This document shows positions 26,336 through 38,057 of a stretch of 64,000 bases of DNA, piece after piece (within the stretch, counting starts at the first letter, position 1; each line of letters opens with the position of its first letter). The stretch spans positions 3,374,843 through 3,438,842 of the forward strand of contig NC_092044.1 in the NCBI RefSeq assembly GCF_003086295.3, given 5' to 3'. Position numbers and translations under genes: made by a program. The stretch comes from Arachis hypogaea. Its lineage: Eukaryota > Streptophyta > Magnoliopsida > Fabales > Fabaceae. The notes beneath the pieces were generated by a model. That model worked only from the letters and a program-made list of their open reading frames with translations. It was not told the origin of the DNA and made no database searches.

Positions 26336-27224
26336 GAGTAAAGTATTATTTTTATCATCAACATTTAGGGTAAGTCCTAAAATTGTCCCTAATATTTAAA
26401 TCATCCTATTTAAGTCCCTAACATTTTAAAATTGGCTCAATGTTGCCCTGCCATTAGGGATTTGTTAACAGAATTGACGGCCGGACAAAATTGAGACGAT
26501 TTTGAAACGTTAGTAACTTAAATAAGACGAAAATGTTGGAGACAAAAACGATACATAAAATTAAATTTTAATTTTATCTTTCAGTAATATCAATTTTTTA
26601 TGGTACATCGTTATTCAATTATTTTTTTAACCACATCTAAGTAAATTAAATTTAATCACATTACTTTTATTCTAAATAAATTTATTTTTTTATAATTTTA
26701 CTCTTAAAGATTTTTACTCATCATGAAATTTTTGTAAAATGACTAGTACATAAACTTGCAAAAAAGAAAAAAAATGATACATATACAATAAAGTATAAAT
26801 TGTACCTTTTGTCTCTAATGTGTCGAAATTCTTTAATGTTTAAGAGTAAAAATATTTAAAAATAAATTTATAAAAAATAAATTTATTTAGAATGAAAGTA
26901 ATGTAATTAAGTGTAATTTACTTGGATGTGATTAAAAAATAATTAAATAACTATATACCATAAAAAATTGATATTATTGAAGGATAAAATTAAAATTTAC
27001 TTCTATCTATTATTTTTGTCCCAACGTTTTCGTCTTATTTATGTCCCTAACATTTTAGAATAGTCTCAATTTTGTCTCGTCGTCAATTCTGTTAACAGAT
27101 CCCTAACAACAAGACAATATTGAGTCAATTTTAAAATGTTAGAGATTTAAATAAGACGATTTAAACATTACGGATAACTTTGAGACTTATCCCAAATGTT
27201 GGGGACAAAAACAGTACTTTACTC
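26336..27224. mobile_element. Mutator-type foldback element with 9-bp target duplication
   Basis: An 889-bp element starting 'gagtaaagta' and ending 'tactttactc', flanked on both sides by the identical 9-mer 'tttaataaa' (26327-26335 and 27225-27233). Its arms of about 380 bp are inverted repeats of each other (about 26336-26715 and 26840-27224), e.g. 'ttaacagaattgacg' in the left arm pairs with 'cgtcaattctgttaa' in the right. A 9-bp duplication and long TIRs fit the Mutator superfamily. No transposase is encoded. Confidence 0.85.
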
Positions 27225-27233
27225 TTTAATAAA

Positions 27234-29605
27234 TTTATAATGTTAAAATTTAAATTTGATTTTAAAAGACTAAAATGCACTTTTCATATAATTTTAAATG
27301 ATAAAAATACTCTTTAAATAGTTAAAGTTGTTTTATTAAATTAAAAAATAAAAAAATTAAATTTAAATTTTTTATCTTTGGTAAATAAAAAAACAACACG
27401 GGGATGTGAATTTGAATTTAATTAATAAAATCAAATATATTATTTAGTATTAAGTTTAAATATTAATATGTTCTTTTAGGATTATATTACTTAAATGAGT
27501 TAGAAATAAAATTTTAAATTATAATCTAAAATATTAAAATAAGAGCAAAAATAAAAAACCAGAACAATTAAAATAGGCGCAAAAATTGAAGACAATTTCA
27601 AAACATATCTAGAATAGAAGAACAGAAAAATTAAAATAAGGGATAAAAATTCTAAAATATCTTAAAAATATTCTATTTGCAACAAAAATTTGAAGAATAG
27701 GAACAAGAACATATCTACAATAAAATAACAGATCTAGAATATATGAACTGATTTAAGATAGGCTAAACAGAGCAACCAAAAGAGTAACCACGATAAAGAG
27801 AAGACAACTACGACGTGGGTACGGTTGCAGCCTGCGAAACACTAAACCAAGACGAAGCGGCTCCGAGACGGTGACGGCGACAATAGAAATGATGAAAGAG
27901 ATGTAAAGCAGAAGAGGTAAAATAAATATAAAAAAAATAGAAATTTTAACTGCAAAAAACTAATTTAAAAATAAAAATATATGGAGTATTAATTTATTAA
28001 ATAATTAAAGACTTTATACACTGTTAATTCACCAAATTATTAAGGAGTATTGTAAACGTAATCGTATAAAAAATAATATGAGTACATTACTTTTTTAATT
28101 TATAATTAACGATTTTAAATAGTTATTTTTTTTAAATTGAATAAATATAATTAATCATATAAGTATAATAATACGAATACGTTTATTTTTATCAAATTAA
28201 ATTAAGTTATTAATTAAATTATATTTATTTAAATTTAAATTTTATAATTTTATAATTTTAAATTTTAAATTATGTGAATAAAATTAGATTAAATAAAAAT
28301 AAAAATATACCAATACGATTTAGATCATATTGTAATGAGTTTATGAAATTCTAAAACAAAATAAATTTTAAAAGATAAAAATAAAAAATTGTTATGGGAA
28401 ACAATAATTTTTTTTATTTTATTTCACTAAAAAAATTAACACTAATAAAATACTAATTAAAAAAACGTTGTTTAATAAGTAGAGATGGGAGATTAATATT
28501 TTATGATTATTTTATGATTTTTATTTAAAAGTATAATTTTATGTTAATATTAATTTTTTTAATATTAACTTTTTTAAAAAATATAATTTGTTGGCATTAA
28601 TTGTTTGATGATGTTATCAATATATAATAAAAGTTTTATTAATAGAATATCTGATAGAAAATTGTGCCAACACACATTACAATATTAAAGAGTTTCAAAA
28701 TTTCAAACATAAGGGGAATATTGTAACATCCACCGTGAAAGATATGTAACTTTGACCATATAATGTTGAAAAAAATATTTATTAATCCAAATCACCAAAA
28801 ATATATATACTATATTTCTAGGACAATTAAATTATAACTCTTTTGATAAAAAAAATTGCTGAAATCAGATGATAACAAGTTATTGAAAGACTTAGAAAGT
28901 TTAATAAAGACCGAGCATTAAAATACAACAGAATAATTGGAGAGAGATAAAAAAAGAATGACACAAAAAGACACATCTCAAAAGACACAGTAAAAAATTG
29001 GGAACATAAAATTATAGATAAAAAATTTTTACTAGATTTTTAAAAAATATGTTTTTAGCAATCTAGGTCATTAAAAGAGATCCCTGCTAAACCTTTAAAG
29101 AATTTGTCATTGAGAATCTAGACGAGAGAGATGAAAATAGAAAGAAACTTGCATATTATCTTAGAGTTGGATCCTTTAATCTTTTTCAACAAACGAAACA
29201 AATCACTGACCTCACCTAATCATACTAAAAAGGAATATGCATAAAACAGTTGAAAATTTTATTCATTCAAGTTGTGTAAATTATCTCACTAAAGGTGTTT
29301 AAATAAACTCCTAACAAACTAGCTGAAAGATAAAATAATTAATTTAAATCATATTTGATCTTATTGGAATAGATCAAATTTGATTTAAATTTTAAAATCC
29401 TAAAGATATGACAACTAATTTAAATCAAATTTAATCTCATTAAATTAGATCATATTTTCTTTAAATTTAAAATTTATAAAAATACTATTAAGCAATTTAC
29501 AAAGCAAACTAAAATATTGGCCTAATAATTTCGAAAATTAAATTAAATTTGTGTCTTTCACGGAACTTGTAAAACACTAGTGGACATGGGCCTTGTGAGT
29601 TGTCT
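27234..29605. other. AT-rich intergenic DNA
   Basis: No gene recognised. A slightly GC-richer patch at about 27770-27900 has no open frame with a known domain. Numerous A/T runs. Confidence 0.55.
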
Positions 29606-31649
29606 AAAGCTTTTACTTTTTGAAAGTAACTTATGAAAACTGTCTTTCAGCACTTGCGTTTAGTAAAATCAAATTAAAAATGACTTTTTAATAAGCACAA
29701 ACACTGCAATTATATTTGGTAAAACAGCTTTTAAAACTTAAAAAAAATTATAATAAACATATTTATAACGAAGAATAATTTCTTTTTTAAAATTTTATAT
29801 AATATTTTAAAATAAAATCATTTTAAAAATAAAAAATTCATAATAAACATAAATATAATAAATAAACTCTTTTATTTGTTAACTTTAACATTTTATATAA
29901 GTATCATAATAGTTTCTTTTATCCTAACATCATCATTAAAAATACTAAATTACCTAAATCGTTATAACCTAATTTTTTTTCATCCATCAAACTTGATGCC
30001 ATATTATTTCGAACCATCTATATAGTTCCAAAGAAACACATCTCTTAGAGACTAATAATTTAAATATTTACTTGATTTACTCTCTATACTAATATAAATA
30101 GAGTTATCATTAGTCAATAATAAAATTTGTATGTAATCTAATATTAATACTAGTTACGTCCATTATCCACCTATATATATTGTGGCTCACCTGATCACAA
30201 AAAATGAGGCACATCTCTCAAATAAACTACTCCTATAATTATATATGTATATACATGTTATAATTTTAACTAATATTTATGCAAGAAAAATTTTATGATT
30301 GGTTTTAATAAACCAAGTCAACCTTTTCACATTTTAGAGAACATAAAAAATAAACAAACATTATAGATCTACTAAAAAAATACAAAAACAACACACACAA
30401 AAATAATATAAATAGATAGAAATTCATACTTAATATGTGATAGAGATGTATTTGTGTTGAAATTTATGAAGATTCGGTTAAAAAATAAAAAATATATGAA
30501 GACAGTATTAAATTTGTGAAGGTTAGGATCAGAAGTTAGAAATATATGAGGATTTCAATAGCAATATAATAGCAGAAAATATGTGCGAAAAAATAAATAA
30601 AATTTGATAAGCACAAACCAGCTTTGAAAAGCTTCCGCTTAAGGCTTGGTTTTGTTAAAGCTTTTTCAAGAGGTGCTCACAAGCACCTCATTTTGCATTT
30701 GGTAAATTAAAAAGTCCAAGTACTTATGCTTGCGATTTTTAAAAGTTAGGGATGCTTTTGATATCACCTAACCGGGAGCTTTTCAAAGCTGGATTGTACT
30801 TATCAAATTTTATTTATTTTTTCGCATATATTTTTCGCTATTATATTGTCATTGAAATCCTCATATATTTCTAACTTCTCATCTTAATCTTCACACATTC
30901 TAACACAGTCTTCATATATTTTTTATTTTTCAACCTAATCTTCACAAATTTTAACACAAATACATCTCTATTACATATTTGGTATGAACTTCTATCTATT
31001 TATATTATTTTTTTGTGCGTTATTTTTATACTTTTTTAGTAGATCTATGATATTTATTTGTTTTTTTTATCTGTTCTTTGAAATGTGAAGAGGTTGACTT
31101 AGTTTATGAAAACCAATCATAAAATTTTTCTCGCATGAACATTAATCAAAATTATAATAACAACATGTATATACATATGTAAATATAGATATATAATCAT
31201 AAGAGTAATTTATTTGAGATATGTGTCTCATTTTTTGTAATTTATAAAGGTGAGCCAATATATAAAATAATTTTTATTTTAAAATTATTTTATTTTAAAA
31301 TATTATATAAAATTTTAAAGAATTTGAAAAAAGAAATTATTCTTCGTTATAATCATGTTTATTATAAATTTTTTAAGTTTTAAAAGCTGTTTTACCAAAC
31401 ACAATTGTGGTGTTTGTACTTATTAAAAGTCATTTTTAATTTGATTTTACCAAAAACAAGTACTGCAGTTTTTAAAAAGCCGTCTTTTAAAAGACAGCTT
31501 TCATAAGCTACTCTCAAAAAGTAAAAGCTTTACCAAACCAAACCTTAACCTTTAAAAGCTGCAAGCTGCAAGCCAAAGCACTTCTTTTTTAATTTACCAA
31601 ACGCAAAAAGCACTAGCACCTCTTAAAAAAATTTTACCAAACCAAGCGA
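29606..31649. mobile_element. Giant imperfect palindrome, nested or paired TIR elements
   Basis: The left arm, about 29606-30634, is the inverted counterpart of about 30768-31535. The 'gcttttaaaacttaaaaaa' region near 29728 pairs with sequence near 31370, and 'ccagctttgaaaagct' near 30620 pairs with sequence near 30776. The spacer (about 30642-30760, starting 'aaggcttggttttgtt') is itself the inverted partner of the outer right end (about 31540-31649, ending 'ttaccaaaccaagc'). The right half therefore looks like a complete TIR element of about 1 kb, with a truncated inverted copy on its left. The left arm has an extra segment of about 250 bp. No transposase is present. Confidence 0.65.
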
Positions 31650-31654
31650 TCGTC

Positions 31655-31915
31655 ATTTCAATACCACTGTTTCTGAGACAGACTTCTTATGCCAAGGCTG
31701 CTTTGGTATATTAGGAACCAAAACCATAAAGTCACTCTTTATATTTAAACATAGCACCTATTAAATCCTAAAGTTTAAATAAAAATAGTATCTAAAATCC
31801 AAAAAATAATATATGATTTCATTCTCATTTAATTCAAAATAAAAAATAATTATGACTTATTCAATTTATCATTTATAACAATAAATAAAATCACTATTAC
31901 ATAAAAGGAAAAATG
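31655..31915 (-). repeat. Fragment of a copia-type LTR
   Basis: Resembles the LTR at 60893-61337 in the same orientation: 'ggctttggtatgttgtgg' there corresponds to 'tgctttggtatattaggaa' here, and the 'gattttattctcatttaatt' block there to 'gatttcattctcatttaatt' here, both followed by 'acttattcaattta' and 'catttataacaataaat'. No internal region follows, so it is a solo or broken LTR. Confidence 0.7.
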
Positions 31916-31925
31916 TTGTTAGAAG

Positions 31926-32490
31926 TAGGGGTGTTCAAATCTAAACCGATCCAAATTAAACCGTTCATCCAATCCAATCCAAACCGCAAACCAATTAAAA
32001 CCGCACTAATTCGGATTTAATTGGATTCTATTTTTTACAAACTGCTGAATTGGATCGGATTTAGGATCTATTTTTTATAAGCGATCCAATCCAATCCAAA
32101 CCGCAAAATGTGTTATACATTTTTCTATTATTCATGTATTTATTATTTAATAAATATTTTATGTTCAAAATATTATTTATTTATTTATTTTAACTAACCT
32201 ATAATTTTATTTCTATTGTTATGTTATTGTTAACTTTTTAAGATATTGTTAAAACTTGTTATGTCATTTTTTGTTATTTAAAATTTGATGTTAAGACTTG
32301 TTATATGTATATAATTTTTTTTATTTACAAAATCGCAAATCCAAACGGATCCAAACCGCTTGTAATCGGATCGGATGAGATTTCCAAAAAAAGTTCATCC
32401 AATCCAAACTGCACCGCACATAAATTAAGCATTCGAATCGAATGAATTTTTTCCTTAAAACCGAACTAAACCGCACCGCAAACACCCCTA
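31926..32490. mobile_element. hAT-type MITE with 8-bp target duplication
   Basis: A 565-bp element with terminal inverted repeats 'taggggtgtt' and 'aacaccccta', flanked by the exact 8-bp duplication 'gttagaag' (31918-31925 and 32491-32498). The interior repeats 'ggatcggat' and 'aatccaatccaaaccgca' words. Eight-bp duplications are diagnostic of hAT elements. No transposase is encoded. Confidence 0.88.
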
Positions 32491-32498
32491 GTTAGAAG

Positions 32499-33260
32499 CT
32501 CTGCTTCAATTTGAACGAGTGAAAAATAATTTCTCATCGTTCCTTTCTTCCATCTTGATAACCCAATATTCATGACTATGTTCAGATTATCTATTACGGT
32601 ATTGAAAATCAATACACTTAATTCGATTAGTGACTTTTATGCATTAGTTTATGTTCTTTTCTTCCATTTAGATGTTGGTTGCATTTCACTTTTGTTGGAA
32701 ATCCACGTGTTTTTGGATACTAGACGCTGCTGCATCCCAAACCTTATTCATGATCTAAAATCAGAAACACTTCAGAAAAAGGACCAACTATTTGGTATCA
32801 TGAACTGGAAGTCTAAAAACAACAGTCAACGGCTCTTTACAAAAGTTAGTATGACCAAACTACCAATCTAACAGAAGGTGTCCAAAACAGTTCCGCAATT
32901 TTAGTTGAACCAGTTACAACACTAAAAGTTTTAACCATTATAACTGACAATTGCTTCAACCGCTGGCGCTTTGGATAGTCATCTACTGGAATCTTCTACC
33001 TCTGCTTCTATGCTACGTCGGGTTTGTATGAACTAGTGATGAAAAAACATGAAATATTAATGTTTTTTCAAGCAATAAGAATGTTTGTCTTCTGACGAGC
33101 TTAGACAAGAAAACTGGAAACAAATGAGTCTCAGAATATACCAAGTTAATTACAAAAAGAGCAAGATCGGGAGATTTAAGCAAGTTGCTATTACAGGCCA
33201 AGGAACTTAATTACCTGGATTGACAAGTTCATTGTAAAGATCAAGCTGATTTCATGGTTG
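32499..33260. other. Downstream flank of the tandem-KIX gene
   Basis: Nothing recognised with confidence. A plus-strand open frame of 99 codons (32572-32871) has no known domain and no repeat similarity noticed. The left portion may hold the 3' UTR of the minus-strand gene ending at 33261. Confidence 0.4.
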
Positions 33261-36047
33261 TCAATGGCTTCTCCGGGGTGTATTCTCCATTTTATGCATT
33301 TTTATAGTTATTTTCCTAAGATAATCAGTCTGAAATAAGGGGATATCGCATCCAATCAATCCTTCCATCATCCATATCCGTGTTTGCAATTTTACATAGA
33401 TAATCCACATATGAAAACTGGCAACTGAGGCCATCATTATAAGTAAATATACCTCGGTGTCTGCTTTAGAAAAGATCTTCTCCTCAAACCTTTCAGCAAT
33501 CCTCCAAAGTTCTTGTGATCCCTCTGGATCAGTCACATCAAGATGTCTTTTTAACAGTTTCATTCTACAAAATAATCATAGTAGCCTAATATAAGTGACT
33601 GATATTTTAATATCCACAAATGAGAGAATATGATTATCAAAAATCAAGAAACATGCTTCTCCGCTATAGACTATGAGCAACACTAGCTTGCTAAAGCTCA
33701 CACACAGATAATGAATAAATTGTTTAAATTGTTACCCTCTAGAATTTGTAAATGGTTACTAAACATAGAATGTTGGTATGTCAAAACTCAAAAAGAGAAT
33801 AAAGAGGTAATTATATTTTATGATCTATCAGAATAGAATTTTATATAGGTTATTATTGATACAGTTTTTGCTATAAAACATCTATTCAGGCAAAGAGAAG
33901 AAAAAATCGAAGGGAATGGAAAGTAATAATGTCATGAAATTGAAACCATTAAACCCAAAAACTTAAGCTGATAGAAAAAGGTAACATTAATGGTTATTAT
34001 TGATTTTTGCATAGGCCTTCTTTTCTCCTTTATTTGCCTTATGCTATTTTTTACTTTTGGAGTTCACCAAGGATCGAACTCTTAACCTTTCAAACATCGA
34101 GCTCTAATACCATGTCATGAAACCACTCATCCCAAAAGCTTAAGCTGATTGGAAAACGAAACATTAATGGTTATATCTCTAACAAATAAACCCTCCTAAC
34201 AATCAGAAGAAAAGAAGAAGCACACAACGAAGAGAATAAATTTATGTAGCAAGCTACCCAAACTGTAAACATTAAAATAATAATGGACAAATCATTTGAA
34301 CAATGGAGTGCTTTAAGACCTAACAGAAGCCAAATGCCTAATCTTATCCTAAAGTACAGCTTGTTTGAAGCAACATGACCTGCATCCACAGGATTGCGGA
34401 AGTAAGCCTCCACCCAAATGATCAAAAATGAAGGAAATATCGTATTGTTGCAAATATTAGCTTTTTTAATTCTTATCAGTTGGTTGTTAATACCACAGCG
34501 CTTTTGTATCTTCTCTAGTTCCTCTATTAAAAGCATGCTCTGTGATCAAATTAGTTACACATGACAAATCTCATGGAAATATAGTTTATGACTAATTTTT
34601 CTTTTTGATGTGCAAATGCAGCCAAAAAAATATATATTCAGGATCTCAGATCACCAAGTACAACAAAGGAAGAAAATTACATTTTGTAGACAATTCTTTG
34701 TCGGGAATCAGGGCAAAAGTAATCTCTCCATTCTCTTTCTCTTGCTTCTGAAAAGGGATGACCAACATGAGCAGGCTCCAATTATTGGTATTAGTAAATT
34801 TATATTATGAGGTATAAATGATACAACATGTAATTCATTCCAGACGGAAATAAACAAAACAGAAAACAAAAACATTGTTAATGCACCAGAAACATGTGCA
34901 TAGAACAACAGTATTCAGATAATCAACAGAATCATGCATTTGCCATGGACATGAAGGTAGCAATTCACTGCTTAGTAAATTAATCTATGCACAATTGAAC
35001 AATATTTAAAATACCCATCAAAATCTGTGAAAAATATAGTTTATGGTCAACACGGGTACACCACATGTGCAAGATGGATTATATAATAGCAATACAGCTA
35101 GAAAATTCAACTATAAAAGAACTCCAAAACCTGAACTGGGCTAGTGATACAAGAAGTTGACAGCAGTGTTCAGAAACTTACTCTCCATCAAAACCATCTT
35201 GCAAGCTATTTGCATAACATACTCAGCCTGAAAATAAAGATAAGAATTCATAAAGAAATTAGCACAAAAGCAAAAAATGGGAATAAAAAACGGCAACCAC
35301 ATTACATGTTCGGTCATTATTCTATAATGGCAGGTGATCATAGGTAGTCATTATAAGAATGAATCTCTAGATTTTGGGCCTACCTGGCTTGTAGCACCAG
35401 CATAACTTTTCTGCTCAATACTATGAGCAATTTTGTGAAATTCAAGGATTTCATCAAAACTCTCAGGAGGATGACCTAACTGTAAGTTATGCAATCTGTG
35501 AAATGAAAAAGAAAAAGGCTAAAAGAAGTCACCCAGCAGTTGAGGAACGAGAACAATAGACATTACCCAAGATGCCTAAGACCCTCCATCTTTCTCAATA
35601 TACGCAAGCTGCACATTGTTATTTGGTAGAAAGGCTAAATTTACCTTCCTGATAGACAGAGCACAAAGAAGTAAAGCCAAGTAACAACGGCATTCAGAGC
35701 ATGGTTTTAAATCATGGTAATGATTTCAATTCTATTGTGAAATGCTATTAGAAAAGATTGAAAACAATGCCATTAAAATGCATCTGACTAAATTGTGTTC
35801 AACAATGCAATTGCAGATCCCGCAAAACAGTGACAATGTTGTGCTCAACCATAATCCGAAACCATGTTCAGCAGCACGATTGCAGCTCTGATCTTGCAGA
35901 GGCCAAGATAGTTGGGAGAGTTGAAGAGAAGAAACAGAACATTGTAACATTGAAAATGAAAACAAACCCCTAGACTTACATATTGTTGAAAAAGCGTTGG
36001 CGGAAAGCAGGCTGCACTTCATCCCTCCAGTTACTTGTTGTGTCCAT
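33261..36047 (-). CDS. Tandem-KIX MED15-like protein (KIX-only paralogue)
   Basis: Six predicted exons on the minus strand, 36047-35980, 35495-35384, 35227-35182, 34747-34681, 33564-33453 and 33329-33261, join in phase with GT-AG introns to 157 residues. Each half is a KIX-like module with the exon pattern of MED15. The 112-nt middle exon is exactly conserved in length in both halves and in MED15. Module 1 has SNWRDEVQPAFRQRFFNN and IAHSIEQKSYAGATSQ. Module 2 has WRDYFCPDSRQRIVYK, MKLLKRHLDVTDPEG, AERFEEKIFSK and DYLRKITIKM. The stop follows shortly after module 2, and no Q-rich or Mediator-anchoring part is present. Module 2 is closer to MED15 than module 1. KIX domains bind activation domains, so a competitor or decoy role is possible but inferred. 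It could be a transcribed pseudogene, although all junctions keep frame. Confidence 0.72.
33930..34187 (-). mobile_element. TRIM retrotransposon in an intron of the tandem-KIX gene
   Basis: Two direct copies of a roughly 70-bp LTR-like block, 33930-33999 and 34114-34187 ('tgtcatgaaa', 'cttaagctgat', 'aacattaatggttat'), flank a short centre. A primer-binding site on the minus strand (34101-34112) is one base off the initiator-tRNA-Met canonical TGGTATCAGAGC. Total length is about 258 bp with no coding capacity. It lies between exons four and five. Confidence 0.65.
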
Positions 36048-36695
36048 CACTGCGGTGATGATTGAAGGGTTGCTTCTCAAACTGAAATAAGGCACCAAAA
36101 CTACAATACGTAAATCAAAACAGACTACAGACAAACCATATAGGAGTGCCATGCATTATAAGAATTCAAGGTTAAATGAAGAGATTGCTACAAACACCCG
36201 CAAAGTTCCAATCATAAGAAAGAAACAGGTATGATTCCAACGGGAAAGTAAACTAATGGGCAGTAGCAGTAACTAAAAGGGAATATATGAATTGAACCTC
36301 AAATGGTAAGTTTTGCAGGAGGATAAGGTTAAGGATGACGCTGATGATGATAATGGATGGTGCGAGATGAGAAGAGAATTCTTTAAATCCAAAACCAAGC
36401 CTAATTTCTACATTGCATGCTAACACATCTTTGCATGCACCCTTTGATTATGCCACTGGGCAATCTTTGATTAGTGTCTCAAACAAATACAAAGACACGG
36501 GAGTAAGCAGAGATGTTTTGTAGCACTGAGATGGTACAGTGGGAGAGTAATACATTGTCTCAATGTGCATCTCAAAATAAAGCACACTAGTACCTATATC
36601 TTCAGTACCTCTATCACAGTGTCTTGTCCACCCTCCCTCGTTACAAATGCAGCCATATTGTCATGCCTGCTACACAAGTATTTTGTATGTGTTGA
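36048..36695. other. Spacer between PPR stop and tandem-KIX start
   Basis: About 650 bp that must hold the PPR 3' UTR and the leader of the tandem-KIX gene. On the minus strand, an acceptor ('ttatttcag' near 36083) and a possible donor near 36300 ('tttgag|gttcaa') could define a short leader exon of its own. Confidence 0.4.
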
Positions 36696-38036
36696 TCAAC
36701 ATTGAGCTTCTTCTTCTTGATGAATGACAAACTTTGTTCCCAACTCTTTCCTAGGCTTAGGGGAAAGCCCTTTAGCCAACATCTCCTCATCATACTTCCT
36801 TGCCATATCAATTAATCCCTTCTCGACAAGAGCGTCAATCAAAGCATTGTAAGCAGATGCATCAGGGCTGCACCCAAGCTGCTCCATCTTGTCCCACACC
36901 ATGAACACCAGCCTTAGAAACCCCCATCTCGCAAACTTCCTCATCAGCATCACATACGTGTCCATGTTGGGCCTCACCCCACTCCCAACCATTCTATCAA
37001 ACAACCCAATCATCTCTTTAGGCTTCTCAAGTGTCGCAAAGAAACAATGATATGAAACTGTGTTGGGATAGCAGTCATCCCTACGCATTACATTGAGCAA
37101 TGCAAGTGCTTCCTTATGCCTATAGCTATCACACAAGAGCCTCATTATAGTGTTGTATGTTACCACAGTCGGCTTAATCCCCAACTCCTTCATCTCATTG
37201 AAGACCCTGATTGAGAAATCAACACCTTGGGAGAGACCAATTGCACGAATCACTATGTTGTAAACAACCACATCTAATTGGATCCTTTGGCTCTTCAGGT
37301 TCTTGTAGAGCTTCACAGCCTTCCATGACTTCCCACTCTTGCAGAGGATGTCCATGTATATGGAGTAAGAGTGAAGATCCTTGTGGACCCCTTTAGCGTC
37401 CATCTCCTCCCAAAACTCGCGGCACTTGCTCCACCAACCCATCTTGTACCACCCGCGAAGAACCATGTTGGAGATCTTGGTTTTCCCAACGCTATCGATG
37501 AAGCCAGCATCAATGAGAAGGTCCTTGTTGTTGCCGAGGACGATGTCTTGGGCTTCGAGGACATGCTTGTGGTCGCAAAGGGCATCGATGAGGTTGGAGA
37601 AGGAGGTGTGATCCTTGAGGTTAAACTGGGAGAGGCGATGAAAGGTGGAAATGGCATCGTTTACGGCATGGGCAGAGGCATAGCGGTGGAACATGAGGCG
37701 GAAGGTGGTGTGATCGGGTTGGGAGTGAGGGTTCCACCGCATACGGTGGATGAGGTCCCAACAGAGGTCGAACTCGAAGTACTTGGCGAGAATGTCAAGG
37801 ATGTTGTTATAGGTGGTGGTGGAGTGACGGAAGTGGTGGTGGGACTCCACCCAGTTGAAGAAGTCAAAGGCCTTCTTCCAATCGTTATTGAAGGACACAA
37901 GGGTTTCCCGAACCGTAGCTTCATCCAATTGAATGGAATCATCGGAATGAAACTTAAGGAAGAAGAAGCTACTGATACGATGAAATGAAGAGTGTTGAAG
38001 TCGAATGGCGCTTTTGCTTGAGAAGAGTGAATGCAT
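36696..38036 (-). CDS. Pentatricopeptide repeat protein, P class, probably mitochondrial
   Basis: An intronless frame of 446 residues starting at 38036. The N-terminus is rich in Ser/His/Arg/Phe and poor in acidic residues over the first 30 residues, as in a mitochondrial presequence. About ten degenerate 35-residue PPR motifs follow, for example TTTYNNILDILAKY, HSYSIYMDILCKSGK, VVTYNTIMRLLCDS and SAYNALIDALVEKG. No E or DYW extension is present, so it belongs to the P class, whose members bind specific organellar RNAs for stability, splicing or translation. Size and organisation resemble Arabidopsis At1g80550, but orthology was not tested. Its start lies 22 bp downstream of sequence homologous to the MED15 leader intron, and an acceptor ('gatttag' before 'ctagcaccg') lies just before the ATG, so it may share the copied MED15 leader exon. 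Confidence 0.88.
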   Translation of the reverse strand: MHSLFSSKSAIRLQHSSFHRISSFFFLKFHSDDSIQLDEATVRETLVSFNNDWKKAFDFFNWVESHHHFRHSTTTYNNILDILAKYFEFDLCWDLIHRMRWNPHSQPDHTTFRLMFHRYASAHAVNDAISTFHRLSQFNLKDHTSFSNLIDALCDHKHVLEAQDIVLGNNKDLLIDAGFIDSVGKTKISNMVLRGWYKMGWWSKCREFWEEMDAKGVHKDLHSYSIYMDILCKSGKSWKAVKLYKNLKSQRIQLDVVVYNIVIRAIGLSQGVDFSIRVFNEMKELGIKPTVVTYNTIMRLLCDSYRHKEALALLNVMRRDDCYPNTVSYHCFFATLEKPKEMIGLFDRMVGSGVRPNMDTYVMLMRKFARWGFLRLVFMVWDKMEQLGCSPDASAYNALIDALVEKGLIDMARKYDEEMLAKGLSPKPRKELGTKFVIHQEEEAQC

Positions 38037-38057
38037 TGCTTCTCTTCTTCGGTGCTA

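Noticed and set aside
37211..37988. Plus-strand 205-codon and shorter frames opposite the PPR gene
   Set aside because: Shadow frames of the PPR coding sequence, which has clear PPR motifs on the minus strand.
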